The notes under the pieces were generated by a model, which saw nothing but the letters and a program-made list of their open reading frames with translations, was not told where the DNA came from and did no database searches. From positions 1 to 64,000 of the forward strand of contig PCBK01000019.1 in NCBI GenBank assembly GCA_002731275.1: a stretch of 64,000 bases of DNA. The letters are read 5' to 3'. Every line of letters begins with the position of its first letter. Position 1 is the first letter of the stretch. The translations under genes were made by a program, and so were the position numbers. Origin of the DNA: Deltaproteobacteria bacterium (GTDB lineage: Bacteria; Myxococcota_C; UBA6777). Positions 26,721 to 35,613 of this stretch are shown piece by piece.

Positions 26721-27359
26721 ATGTTTGAGCATCAAGAAGATGTACAGGAGACGTTGAAGCGTCTGCGCCGGGAGCAGATCTTGGAGGCCGCGGGGCGTGT
26801 GTTTGCAGAGAAAGGATACCACAGCGCGAAGATGAGGGATGTTGCGAGCGCCGCAGGTGTCTCAAATGGCACAGTGTACAACTATTTTGCGAGCAAGGAG
26901 GAGCTTTTGCAGGCGCTGTTGCACCGTCTCAACGAGACAGAGCAGCGAAGTGCTCAATTTTCTGGAGAGGGCGGGCGTTCACTGCCTGAGCTGATGGAGA
27001 AGTTGCTGGCACATCGTTTTGGTTTTTTGGGGGAGCACGCAGAGATCTTCCGGGCGGTGTTGCCTGTCTTGTTGAGTATGCCTTCGTTACGGGAAGATTA
27101 TCAAAGGGAGGTGCTCGCACCGAGCTTTGAGATGGCAGATGGTTGGTTGGAGGGGATGATGGAGGCAGGGGTCTTGAAGCGGGCTGATCCTTCGATGGTT
27201 GGGCGTCTTTTGGCGGCACAGGCGTTGGGTTTGTTGATGATTCGCTTGTTGGGAGATGAGTCGACCTGTGAGCGCTGGGAGGATTTTCCAGCGTTGGTCA
27301 CGCAGGTCTTTTGTGATGGTTTGCGAGACGTCGAGCAAGAGGAGTCACGTGATGAGTAA
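26721..27359 (+). CDS. TetR/AcrR-family transcriptional regulator
   Basis: A 212-residue regulator. The N-terminal helix-turn-helix domain (about 10-58) has the family pattern REQILEAAGRVFAEKGYHS, MRDVASAAGVSNGTVYNYF and SKEELLQALL. The rest is the helical ligand-binding and dimerisation domain. A strong AGGAGAGG lies just before ATG 26721. It overlaps the ABC1-kinase gene by eight bases, so the two are co-expressed, and a palindrome upstream suggests it represses its own operon. The ligand is unknown. Confidence 0.9.
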   Translation: MFEHQEDVQETLKRLRREQILEAAGRVFAEKGYHSAKMRDVASAAGVSNGTVYNYFASKEELLQALLHRLNETEQRSAQFSGEGGRSLPELMEKLLAHRFGFLGEHAEIFRAVLPVLLSMPSLREDYQREVLAPSFEMADGWLEGMMEAGVLKRADPSMVGRLLAAQALGLLMIRLLGDESTCERWEDFPALVTQVFCDGLRDVEQEESRDE

Positions 27360-28644
27360 GCGAGAGAAAGAGAGCCTTGATGGGATCAAGCGTGGTTGGG
27401 GCAAGCGACTTTGGTCGACTGGGAAGCTTGCAGCGTCGGCTGCACAGCTTGCGACGAGGCAAGTGTTGGGGGCCAGGGGCGAGCAGGATCGAGTGTTGGG
27501 AGAGACGTTGGCCAAAGAGATGGACAAGATGAAGGGGATGGCGATGAAGGTCGGCCAGATACTCTCTTACTTCGATGGGATCTTGCCGGAGGAGACGCAC
27601 GCTGCTTTGCGCTCATTGCAACAAGGTGTACAGCCTGTCGCGTTTGAGAAGATGAAGGCGTCGATTGAAGAGGCGTTTGGTCAGCCTCTCGAAGAGCTCT
27701 TCGAGAGGTTTGAAGAGGAGCCGATCGCGTCGGCGTCGATTGGTCAGGTGTATCGGGGGCGTTTGGACGGTCATGATGTCGCAGTGAAGGCGCAGTACCC
27801 TGGCATTGCTGAGACGATTATGTCGGATTTTTCTATGTTACAGCATATCTCTCGGATCGCGACGCTGGCGACTTCGGTGGATGGTCCTGCGATCGTACGT
27901 GAGCTGCGTGAGCGCTTTGCTGAGGAGTGTGATTATATTCAGGAGGCTCGTCATCAACGTGCGTTTCGTGAGGCGTTTATAGACACGCCTGAGATCCTCA
28001 TCCCCCGTGTCTTTGCGGAACGGACATGCCAAACTGTGATCACGAGTGAGTGGTGTGATGGGGATGATTTTTATACGTTCGCTGCGAGAGCTTCGAGAGA
28101 GGAGAAGGATGTTGTCGCGAGGTTGCTGATGCGCTTTGCGTATGAGTGTATGTTCTCGCTCGGGATGCTCAACGCCGATCCTCACCCTGGCAATTATCTC
28201 TTTCCACAAGACGGTCGGGTTGTCTTCTTGGATTTTGGTTGCGTCAAGCACTTTCCCAAGGCATTTCTTGCTCATGAGCGGAGGCTTCAGTTGATCTTGA
28301 TGGACAATCGTAAGGAGGATTTCCGCGACGCGTTGATGGAAACAGGGATGGTTGCAAAGCCCAAAAAGTTCGACTTTGACGCACACTGGGAGATGCTACG
28401 TCACATGTCCAAGCCTTACACGGTCAAACACTTTCGTTTTACAAGCGACTATATCAAGAGAGGGATGGAGTACAATCAGCCTTCCAATACAAACATGTTG
28501 TATCTCGCGATCCCTCCTGAGTGGATCTGGTGGCAGCGCCTTCAGTGGGGCTTGCACGCGGTCTTGATGAGGTTGGACGCAGAGGGCGATTTTCAGACTC
28601 TTTTTCGCGATATCTTGTCGACTTCTCGTGTTGGGGATATCTGA
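27352..28644 (+). CDS. ABC1/UbiB-family (ADCK-like) atypical kinase
   Basis: A 430-residue protein with ABC1 hallmarks: the KxGQ motif in MKVGQILSYFDG, the Ala-rich loop ASASIGQVYRG in place of the Gly-rich loop, the catalytic segment ADPHPGNYLF and the metal-binding LDFGCVKHF. The family is linked to quinone or isoprenoid lipid metabolism (UbiB, COQ8) and to membrane lipid homeostasis. No clear membrane segment is seen, so it probably acts at the membrane surface. AGGAG upstream and the overlap with the tetR-type gene set the start. Regulation by the adjacent TetR protein is inferred. Confidence 0.87.
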   Translation: MSKREKESLDGIKRGWGKRLWSTGKLAASAAQLATRQVLGARGEQDRVLGETLAKEMDKMKGMAMKVGQILSYFDGILPEETHAALRSLQQGVQPVAFEKMKASIEEAFGQPLEELFERFEEEPIASASIGQVYRGRLDGHDVAVKAQYPGIAETIMSDFSMLQHISRIATLATSVDGPAIVRELRERFAEECDYIQEARHQRAFREAFIDTPEILIPRVFAERTCQTVITSEWCDGDDFYTFAARASREEKDVVARLLMRFAYECMFSLGMLNADPHPGNYLFPQDGRVVFLDFGCVKHFPKAFLAHERRLQLILMDNRKEDFRDALMETGMVAKPKKFDFDAHWEMLRHMSKPYTVKHFRFTSDYIKRGMEYNQPSNTNMLYLAIPPEWIWWQRLQWGLHAVLMRLDAEGDFQTLFRDILSTSRVGDI

Positions 28645-28772
28645 TAGAGGAGAGCGCTCTTTATCCTTTGTGATATTGCCATTTGCATCGTATCGTGCTT
28701 ACAATCATCAAAGTAGAGAAGGGTTACTGGGTAGTCCTTCTTTGTGAGCTACGACGATGTGAGAGGTATACT

Positions 28773-31700
28773 TTGAAACATATCGCTTTCTCCACCAATG
28801 TATGGGTGTGTAAAGGTCTTTTGGGTTTGTGTGCTTTGTTTGTCCTTTGGGGAGGGCTGGCGGGCTGTGGCGAGCTGGCTGTCAGGGCGTGTTTTGTCGA
28901 CGCAGACTGTGAAGGGAATGGAGAAGCGATCTACTGTTACCAACAAAAGTGCAGCACACAGCAGTGTACAGGTGGTGAACGCCGCGACTGTTACGATGGA
29001 AAAGAGGGCACCGCTGACATTGGAAAATGCCGAAAAGGCCTGCAACTCTGTGGCAGTGATGGACTGTGGTCTGCCTGTTTTGGGCAGGTGATTCCGCGCG
29101 TTGAGGTTTGTGACCGTGAGGACAACAACTGCGATGGTCAAGTCGATGAGGGCGTTGATTGTTCATGTCAAAAGGGTGAGCGTCAGCGTTGTTTTAACGG
29201 ACCAGAAGGAGCTTCTGGACAAGGTGAGTGTAAGGCAGGGGTGCAGTTTTGTGAGAATGATTTCAAGTGGGGGCGTTGTCTGGAGCAGTCATTACCAGCC
29301 CAGGAGATCTGTGATGAGCGCGACAATGATTGTGATGGACAGATCGACAATGGGTTGACATGTGATTGTGCGCCTGGAAGTTCAAGAGCCTGCTACACCG
29401 GACCAGAAGGGACACTTCGTCTCAACGACAGCGATCCCAGGCGTTGTGTCGCAGGGCTGCAATATTGTGGTGCAGACAACAAGTGGGGAGAGTGTGTTGG
29501 GCAGATCCTTCCGGCGAGGCGAGAGGCGTGTAACGGTGTTGATGATGATTGTAACGGACTTGTCGACGATAATATCCCCGAAGTCGAGCGTCTATGTGTC
29601 GCTGAAGAAGCCATCGGCGCCTGTCGCAATGGGGTCTTTGTGTGTAATGCCGGTCGACTCTTCTGTGAGCCAGGACAGCCCACTGGCAAAGAAGTCTGTG
29701 GGAATGGAATCGATGATAATTGCGATGGTGAGATTGATGAGTCTTCTGCATGCACGTGCAAACCTGGTGAGACGCGAGATTGTTTTTCTGGCGATGGCTG
29801 TGTGGAAAAAGATGGCAAGTGGAGCTGCACTGGGACATGTCAGTCTGGTACACAATTTTGTCAGTCCAACCAAACGTGGGGAGCGTGTTTAGGGTCTGTC
29901 TCACCCACTGCTGAGACCTGTGATAACAAAGACAACGACTGCGACGGTCAGGTCGACGAAAACCTCACAAGAACTTGTTACGAAGGTGGCAATCCGACAC
30001 TTGGAAAAGGTGAGTGCAAAGGCGGCACACAGGTCTGTCAGGCTGGAAAGTGGGGAGCGTGTAATGGTCAGGTGTTGCCTGTCGCCGAAGCGTGTGATGG
30101 AAAAGACAACGATTGTGACGGACTGATCGACAATGGCTGCAAATGTCTCAAAGGGGAGACGCGTGATTGTTACGGTGGGCCTGCTGGGACAGAGTTTTAC
30201 GCTCCATGCAAAAAAGGGACACAAACATGCCTCAGTGATGGGAGTTGGGGCGCGTGTGCAGGGGCTGTGACGCCTTCCCCTGAAGTTTGTGATGGGAAAG
30301 ATGATGATTGTGATGGGTTTATCGACAACCAGTCCGGTAAGCCCGAGATGTTAGTGCAGTCTTGTTACACCGGTGCTGCAGGGACGAAGGAGGTGGGAGA
30401 CTGTCAGGGCGGTTTGCGAACCTGTCGGGCGGGGGTTTGGGGCGCTTGTCTTGGACAAAAGACACCCACCAGCGAGACATGTAACGGTATTGATGACGAC
30501 TGTGACGGACAAATCGACAACCAAAAAGGGCTCTCTGCGAAGATCGTGCAAAGCTGTTACAGCGGGAGCTCTATAACGGCCGGGACTGGGAGCTGCAAAG
30601 CTGGTACGCAAACTTGTAGCAATGGTGCATGGTCTGTCTGTACAGGAGCCGTTACACCCATTGCAGAACAGTGCAACAACAAAGACGACGACTGCAACGG
30701 CTTGATCGATGATGGTCTTAGCCAGGCCTGTTACTCTGGGCCTGCTGGGACACTTGGGAATGGGCGCTGTCAAGCTGGTGTACAAAGCTGTCAGGCCGGT
30801 CAGTGGGGGGCGTGTATCGGAGAGGTGACGCCTTCATTGAGTGAGGCCTGTGATGGGCAAGATGATAACTGTGACGGATTCACTGATGAAGGTTGTGTGT
30901 GCAAAAAAGGCAATGTGCAAAAGTGCTATAGTGGACCTGCCGGAACGCAGCAACATTCCCCCTGCCAACAAGGCACCCAGACCTGTCTCGGAAATGGGAG
31001 TTGGGGGGCGTGTACTGGGGAGGTTCAGCCTACAACGGAGGTGTGTGATGGTGTTGACAATGACTGTGATGGTCTTGTTGATGATGGCATCGAACGCAGC
31101 TGCTATACAGGTCCCAATGGCACTGTCGGTAGGGGAGAGTGCAAAAGAGGCAGACAAGTTTGTGTTAACGGAAGTTGGGGAGCGTGTACTGGAGAGAGTA
31201 AACCTCTTGCGGAGGTCTGCGATGGGAAAGACAATGATTGCGATGGGTGGATTGATAACCAGTTCAATCAAAAAGTAAGACTTCTGAGAGATTGTTACTC
31301 TGCTGCAGCTGTCACCCGTAAAATTGGTGAGTGTAAAGACGGTGTCCAATATTGCCAGGGAGGGGCGTGGTCTGCGTGTTTTGGCGATGTGACCCCTGTC
31401 ACCGAATTATGCAACGGTAAAGATGATGACTGTGATGGTCAGGTCGATGAGGGGTTGACGCAAGCTTGTTCCTCTACATGTGGCACGGGAAGTCGGGCGT
31501 GTGTGGGAGGGAGCTGGTCTAACAACTGTGTCATACCAACACAACAAGAACGCTGCAACCAGAGAGATGATGACTGTGATGGTCTTGTCGACGAAGGGTG
31601 TCAGTGTGGTCAGTGTCAGTTTGACGTGGACTGTACGTCAGGCGCAAAGGTTGGAAAGTGTGTACAAGGACACTGTCTACATACCTGCAACACGCTGTCT

Positions 31701-31982
31701 TGCTTGCCTGCGTTCACTTGCGCGTCTTCTGGAAACTTGAAGGATCTCTGTACACCACCTCAACTCGGAACCACTGGAAATTTTGTATGGTCTTGTGCGA
31801 ATTATCTCGCGTACGGCCAGTCATGTACCAACTCTTCGGCTGGAGCGTTGGGGTGTGGTGGGCAGGATGCAACCAACGAAACCGGTGGTTATTGTCTGTC
31901 ACGCACATGTCAAGTGCACTGTCGCAAAGATGGCGATTGTCTAGGCTCAATCACAAAGTGTGTGAATAACATGTGTCGGTAA
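28773..31982 (+). CDS. Lipoprotein with 14 MopE-type Cys/Asp-rich repeats
   Basis: A protein of about 1069 residues. A signal sequence ending in the ideal lipobox LAGC is followed by 14 repeats of some 55-75 residues. Each ends in a motif like CDGKDNDCDGLIDNG and is preceded by a CYxGPxGT...GxCxxGxQxC...WGxC block. The acidic motif is the putative metal-binding element first noted in the copper-binding surface protein MopE; here Ca2+ or Cu binding is possible. A final Cys-rich tail (about 180 residues) lacks the motif. TTG 28773, six bases after GAGAGG, gives a proper signal peptide; no in-frame ATG fits. Likely displayed on the cell surface. Confidence 0.82.
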   Translation: MKHIAFSTNVWVCKGLLGLCALFVLWGGLAGCGELAVRACFVDADCEGNGEAIYCYQQKCSTQQCTGGERRDCYDGKEGTADIGKCRKGLQLCGSDGLWSACFGQVIPRVEVCDREDNNCDGQVDEGVDCSCQKGERQRCFNGPEGASGQGECKAGVQFCENDFKWGRCLEQSLPAQEICDERDNDCDGQIDNGLTCDCAPGSSRACYTGPEGTLRLNDSDPRRCVAGLQYCGADNKWGECVGQILPARREACNGVDDDCNGLVDDNIPEVERLCVAEEAIGACRNGVFVCNAGRLFCEPGQPTGKEVCGNGIDDNCDGEIDESSACTCKPGETRDCFSGDGCVEKDGKWSCTGTCQSGTQFCQSNQTWGACLGSVSPTAETCDNKDNDCDGQVDENLTRTCYEGGNPTLGKGECKGGTQVCQAGKWGACNGQVLPVAEACDGKDNDCDGLIDNGCKCLKGETRDCYGGPAGTEFYAPCKKGTQTCLSDGSWGACAGAVTPSPEVCDGKDDDCDGFIDNQSGKPEMLVQSCYTGAAGTKEVGDCQGGLRTCRAGVWGACLGQKTPTSETCNGIDDDCDGQIDNQKGLSAKIVQSCYSGSSITAGTGSCKAGTQTCSNGAWSVCTGAVTPIAEQCNNKDDDCNGLIDDGLSQACYSGPAGTLGNGRCQAGVQSCQAGQWGACIGEVTPSLSEACDGQDDNCDGFTDEGCVCKKGNVQKCYSGPAGTQQHSPCQQGTQTCLGNGSWGACTGEVQPTTEVCDGVDNDCDGLVDDGIERSCYTGPNGTVGRGECKRGRQVCVNGSWGACTGESKPLAEVCDGKDNDCDGWIDNQFNQKVRLLRDCYSAAAVTRKIGECKDGVQYCQGGAWSACFGDVTPVTELCNGKDDDCDGQVDEGLTQACSSTCGTGSRACVGGSWSNNCVIPTQQERCNQRDDDCDGLVDEGCQCGQCQFDVDCTSGAKVGKCVQGHCLHTCNTLSCLPAFTCASSGNLKDLCTPPQLGTTGNFVWSCANYLAYGQSCTNSSAGALGCGGQDATNETGGYCLSRTCQVHCRKDGDCLGSITKCVNNMCR

Positions 31983-32005
31983 GGAGGAGGGCGTTTTCTA
32001 CGGTT

Positions 32006-33376
32006 TTATCTTTTGAAAGGTGTCGAGAGGAAGAGACCCGCGTAGAGGAACCCAAGGGCAAATTGGTCGAGATCGAAGGATTCATTGGGCGCGTGGATGC
32101 GGTCTTCCTCAAGTCCAAATCCGACGAGCAGGGGTTCTGCGCCCGAGAGCGTTGCGAGATCTGCGACGATCGGGATGGAGATGCCTTCCCACGCGAGGAC
32201 TGTCTCGTGTTCGCCGAGCTGGTTGAGGATTGTACGTGTATGTTGAATCAGAGGGGACTGGGAGCTGAGGAGGATCGCAGGGCCACCCGCTGTGGCATGT
32301 CGGATCGTCATCTTGAGCCCTTTGGGAGCGTGTTTTCTGGTATGTGTGAGTAGCTGCTCTAAACTCTTTTCGGGATCCTGATGACCGACGAGGCGGGCTG
32401 AGAATTTGGCAGTGGCCTGGGCGGGGATGATCGTCTTCACACCTTGCCCTCCATATCCGGAGTGGAACCCGTTTACCTCCAGGGTTGGACGAAATCCACG
32501 ACTCTCTATCGCGTTAAAGGCTTTCTCTCCACCGATAGGTTCAACCCCAAATTGTTCGATATAGGTCTGTGTGTCAAACGGGAATTGATTGGCGAGCGCC
32601 CGGTCTTCTTCGGAGATGTGGGCGACATCATCGTAAAAGCCTTCGACAGTGATGTGGCCGTCTTCATCGTGGAAGGTCGCGATCAATCGGGCCAACTCTA
32701 CGGCTGGGTTTTTGACCATACCACCGTGAGCGCCGGAGTGCAGGTCACTGGTGATACCCGAGAGCTCGACTTCGAAGTAGGCGATCCCACGAAGTCCCAT
32801 GCTGATCGCTGGAATGCCCGGCGCAGGTGCGCACGTGTCACACACCATCAGGATATCTGCTTGTAATGTGTCCTTCCACGCCTGTGCAGCCTCTGCGAGT
32901 CCCGGACTACCGATCTCCTCTTCGCCTTCGAGCATAAATTTGATGTTATACGCGAGCGCGTCTTGTGAGATGAGCGTTTCGAGCGCCTTCAGGACGTAAA
33001 AAGTCTGGCCTTTGTTGTCTTGTGCGCCACGTACATAGAGGCGGTTGCCTTTGCGCGTGGGGGTAAATGGTTCGGACTCCCAAAGCTCTAGAGGGTCGAC
33101 TGGTTGAACGTCATAGTGTCCGTAGTAGAGGACCGTTGGCGCGTCGTCGCTGACGTGATAGGTCGCGAAGACAACTGGCTTGGCGTCTTTTTCGAGGAGC
33201 GTGGCGTCCATCCCCATCCCTTGAAGATGGGAGACGAGCCATGAGGCGCAGGCTTCGCAGTCAGCCTGATGGGCTTCCATTGCGCTGATGCTTGGGAACG
33301 CGAGGAAGGTCTCCCACTCTTGCATATAGCGTGATTGGTGTTGTTTGTAGATCGTTTGTAAGGTTTCTTTGTTCAC
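32006..33376 (-). CDS. M20-family metallopeptidase (dipeptidase/carboxypeptidase)
   Basis: About 456 residues with the M20 metal-ligand series: YYGHYDVQPVD (His, Asp), RGAQDNKGQ (bridging Asp), EGEEEIGSPG (catalytic and ligand Glu), DTCAPAPG (Asp) and the C-terminal IHAPNESFD (His). DLHSGAHGG marks the dimerisation-lid domain. The family uses two zinc ions to remove amino acids from dipeptides or peptide C-termini. No signal peptide, so cytoplasmic. The GTG start overlaps the stop of the transglutaminase gene (GTGA) and is preceded by GAGGAG, so it is the last, translationally coupled gene of the MoxR operon. Confidence 0.88.
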   Translation of the reverse strand: MNKETLQTIYKQHQSRYMQEWETFLAFPSISAMEAHQADCEACASWLVSHLQGMGMDATLLEKDAKPVVFATYHVSDDAPTVLYYGHYDVQPVDPLELWESEPFTPTRKGNRLYVRGAQDNKGQTFYVLKALETLISQDALAYNIKFMLEGEEEIGSPGLAEAAQAWKDTLQADILMVCDTCAPAPGIPAISMGLRGIAYFEVELSGITSDLHSGAHGGMVKNPAVELARLIATFHDEDGHITVEGFYDDVAHISEEDRALANQFPFDTQTYIEQFGVEPIGGEKAFNAIESRGFRPTLEVNGFHSGYGGQGVKTIIPAQATAKFSARLVGHQDPEKSLEQLLTHTRKHAPKGLKMTIRHATAGGPAILLSSQSPLIQHTRTILNQLGEHETVLAWEGISIPIVADLATLSGAEPLLVGFGLEEDRIHAPNESFDLDQFALGFLYAGLFLSTPFKR

Positions 33377-35613
33377 GTCGACTCCTCTGTGTCGCTGGAG
33401 TGGAGGGGAGGTCTTTTCGTTTGTTGCAGGGCATCGTGGCACGTTTGCAAGAGATGTTCAAGCTGCATGAGCATCTCTTGGGAGGGTGTCTCCGGACAAA
33501 AGCGGATGGTGTTGTACTGCGCGACGAAGGCTTGTAGAGGTGCAAGTGGCAAGGTCGATGTTTCTTTATGAAGCCTTTGGAGGTATGCGTCGGGGGATTC
33601 GTGTGGAGCGATTGGGGAGAGTTGTGTCTCAAGTGTGGAGAGGAGAGAGAGGAGGTGTGTTTGTGCTTGTTGTTTATGCGATGCGATCGGTGAGAGCGTT
33701 TTTTTGCCTGTTTGAGGGTGCCAGCGTCGGCGCAGAAACGCCAGCCACGTGTGCCGTAGGATGATGAGCAAAGCAGTGAGGGACACACTGATAAAGATCA
33801 ACCACGTAAGGGGGGTGGTCAGCCACAAGAGGAGCTGTGATAGCCAGACTTTCCAATCTTTTTTCAAGTCGATGTTTCGGAGCCAAAAGACAAATCGTTT
33901 GAGTTGGATCATCGTCCAGGAGAGGAAGTGTGACAGTGAGCTCGCGGAGCCTGGAGGGTTATGTTGTGTGAGTGATTGGGGAGATGTGGGATCGAAAGCC
34001 TGCCATCTTCGGGTTTTGGGATCGTAGACTTCGGTCCAGGCATGTGCGTCGCGCTGGCGGACCAGCCAATGGCCTGCGTAGGTGTTGTATTCACGGACCA
34101 TAAACCCACCGGCGACGCGAGCATGATAACCCAATGAGCGCATCATGAGGGTCATCCCTGAGGCAAAATATTCGCAGTATGCAGGGCGCTTGTTGAGGAT
34201 AAAATCGACGATGGGGTCGCCTTTGTCTGCGAGTCGTACCTTGAGGCTATATGTGTAGTGTTTGTGGAAATAGTCCTGGAGCGCCTGTGCCGCGCGGAGA
34301 GGGTCGTGAGGGAGGCCTTGTGTGATCCGTTGTGCGAGAGGGCGCAGCTGTGCATAGAGCGCGACCATATCGTTATGGCGTTTTGCACTGATACGCCGCA
34401 GCGTCGGAATATTGAGATCATAGACGATGTGTCCCGGGAGCCCGTGTGTCGTACGCTGTGTGAGTGTCGTCGTCGTAAACGATTGCAGGTAGTTAGGGGG
34501 ATGGCATTCGATGATGTTCCCTTGTCTACGGTGACATTTGACTTGTTTGGGGATTTCGAGTGTGATGGCCCCGTAGGGGAGGGGGATACTGCCCTTGAGG
34601 TTGACGTACAGTTTGACGTCGTATGAGGCACGAGGGAGGTACGTCGGCGTGTTCGATGATTGGGTGGAGGGCGCGTACTTATGGGGGTGAGCGATGAATA
34701 AGAAGTGTTGTTTTTGTTGGGAGGTGGCTTGTTTTTTGAGTGGGATTTTGCTGCTCGAACGGCTCCAGAGTCCTTTCCTGTAGTATGTGAGCAGTTGTGT
34801 ACGGAGGTAGCCAGGGGGACGGGGGCCGCTGATCGTCGCAACCCATTGGTTGGAGAGCGTGACTTGTTGTCGTCTGCGCATCCTCATGGTTGAGGAGCCA
34901 CCAATATTGCCCGAGTAAACCTTGAGATGGAAGAAGTTCCCGATCAGCTCTGGAATACGTTGCTCGGCCTGCAAAAGAAGCGTGATACTCCCCCACATCC
35001 CCAGCCCAACGATCGCACCCCAAAATGAGAACAACGCCAATTGTTTAAGATTGGGGAGCCACAGTTGTCCCTGACTTTCTCTGCGGTGGGCGGTTAACAA
35101 CGCACATAGGAACATGCTCAGGCAGTAAAAGTACAACAGGGCTGTATAGAGAGGCTGATGGCCCTGAAAAAAGCCGGTGCAAAAGACGATCCAGCCGGTC
35201 AATAAGTAGATCGCCCATCCTCGTCCTTTTGGCGCAAAGGGGACATGCCACAAGACGATCAATGCAGCAGAAGCCCAGAGACTCGACTGTACGAGAAACC
35301 ATAGCGGAAAGGTCGGATTGGAGACATGTTGAAGGCCCTTTCCACCACGTAGGGCAAAGGATATGTAGAGCCAAACGACCAGCCATAGTCCGAGCCCCTG
35401 GAGGATTGTGGCTGGGAGACGTTGGCGTGTTGGCCAGGGGAAGAACGTCGTGCGAAAATATGTCGTGAGCAGGAGGATGGTACACAGTATGCCCCACAGC
35501 AGATCGTTGGAGGCAATCATGATGAGCGCGATGGATGAAAGTGTCGGTGCGAGATACCAGGCACTCGGTCGTTTGGAAGTGTATTGTTGGAAGAATGGAT
35601 CGCGCTCAATCAT
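33373..35613 (-). CDS. TgpA-like membrane transglutaminase
   Basis: A 746-residue protein. Six or so membrane segments occupy residues 20-215 (the TgpA N-terminal domain), then a periplasmic region contains the transglutaminase core with Cys480 (PAYCEYFASG), His524 (DAHAWTEVY) and Asp541 (FDPTSP). One membrane segment near 600 and a cytoplasmic DUF4129-like tail follow. The residue order and topology match TgpA of Pseudomonas. Such proteins probably act on peptides or proteins at the outer face of the membrane. It overlaps the DUF58 gene by four bases (ATGA) and the M20 gene by four, forming a tight operon with a MoxR ATPase. Confidence 0.88.
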   Translation of the reverse strand: MIERDPFFQQYTSKRPSAWYLAPTLSSIALIMIASNDLLWGILCTILLLTTYFRTTFFPWPTRQRLPATILQGLGLWLVVWLYISFALRGGKGLQHVSNPTFPLWFLVQSSLWASAALIVLWHVPFAPKGRGWAIYLLTGWIVFCTGFFQGHQPLYTALLYFYCLSMFLCALLTAHRRESQGQLWLPNLKQLALFSFWGAIVGLGMWGSITLLLQAEQRIPELIGNFFHLKVYSGNIGGSSTMRMRRRQQVTLSNQWVATISGPRPPGYLRTQLLTYYRKGLWSRSSSKIPLKKQATSQQKQHFLFIAHPHKYAPSTQSSNTPTYLPRASYDVKLYVNLKGSIPLPYGAITLEIPKQVKCHRRQGNIIECHPPNYLQSFTTTTLTQRTTHGLPGHIVYDLNIPTLRRISAKRHNDMVALYAQLRPLAQRITQGLPHDPLRAAQALQDYFHKHYTYSLKVRLADKGDPIVDFILNKRPAYCEYFASGMTLMMRSLGYHARVAGGFMVREYNTYAGHWLVRQRDAHAWTEVYDPKTRRWQAFDPTSPQSLTQHNPPGSASSLSHFLSWTMIQLKRFVFWLRNIDLKKDWKVWLSQLLLWLTTPLTWLIFISVSLTALLIILRHTWLAFLRRRWHPQTGKKTLSPIASHKQQAQTHLLSLLSTLETQLSPIAPHESPDAYLQRLHKETSTLPLAPLQAFVAQYNTIRFCPETPSQEMLMQLEHLLQTCHDALQQTKRPPLHSSDTEEST

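Noticed and set aside
34152-34841. 230-residue reverse open frame inside the transglutaminase gene
   Set aside because: Ser/Thr/Arg-rich out-of-frame product; the in-frame product has a complete TgpA-like domain set.
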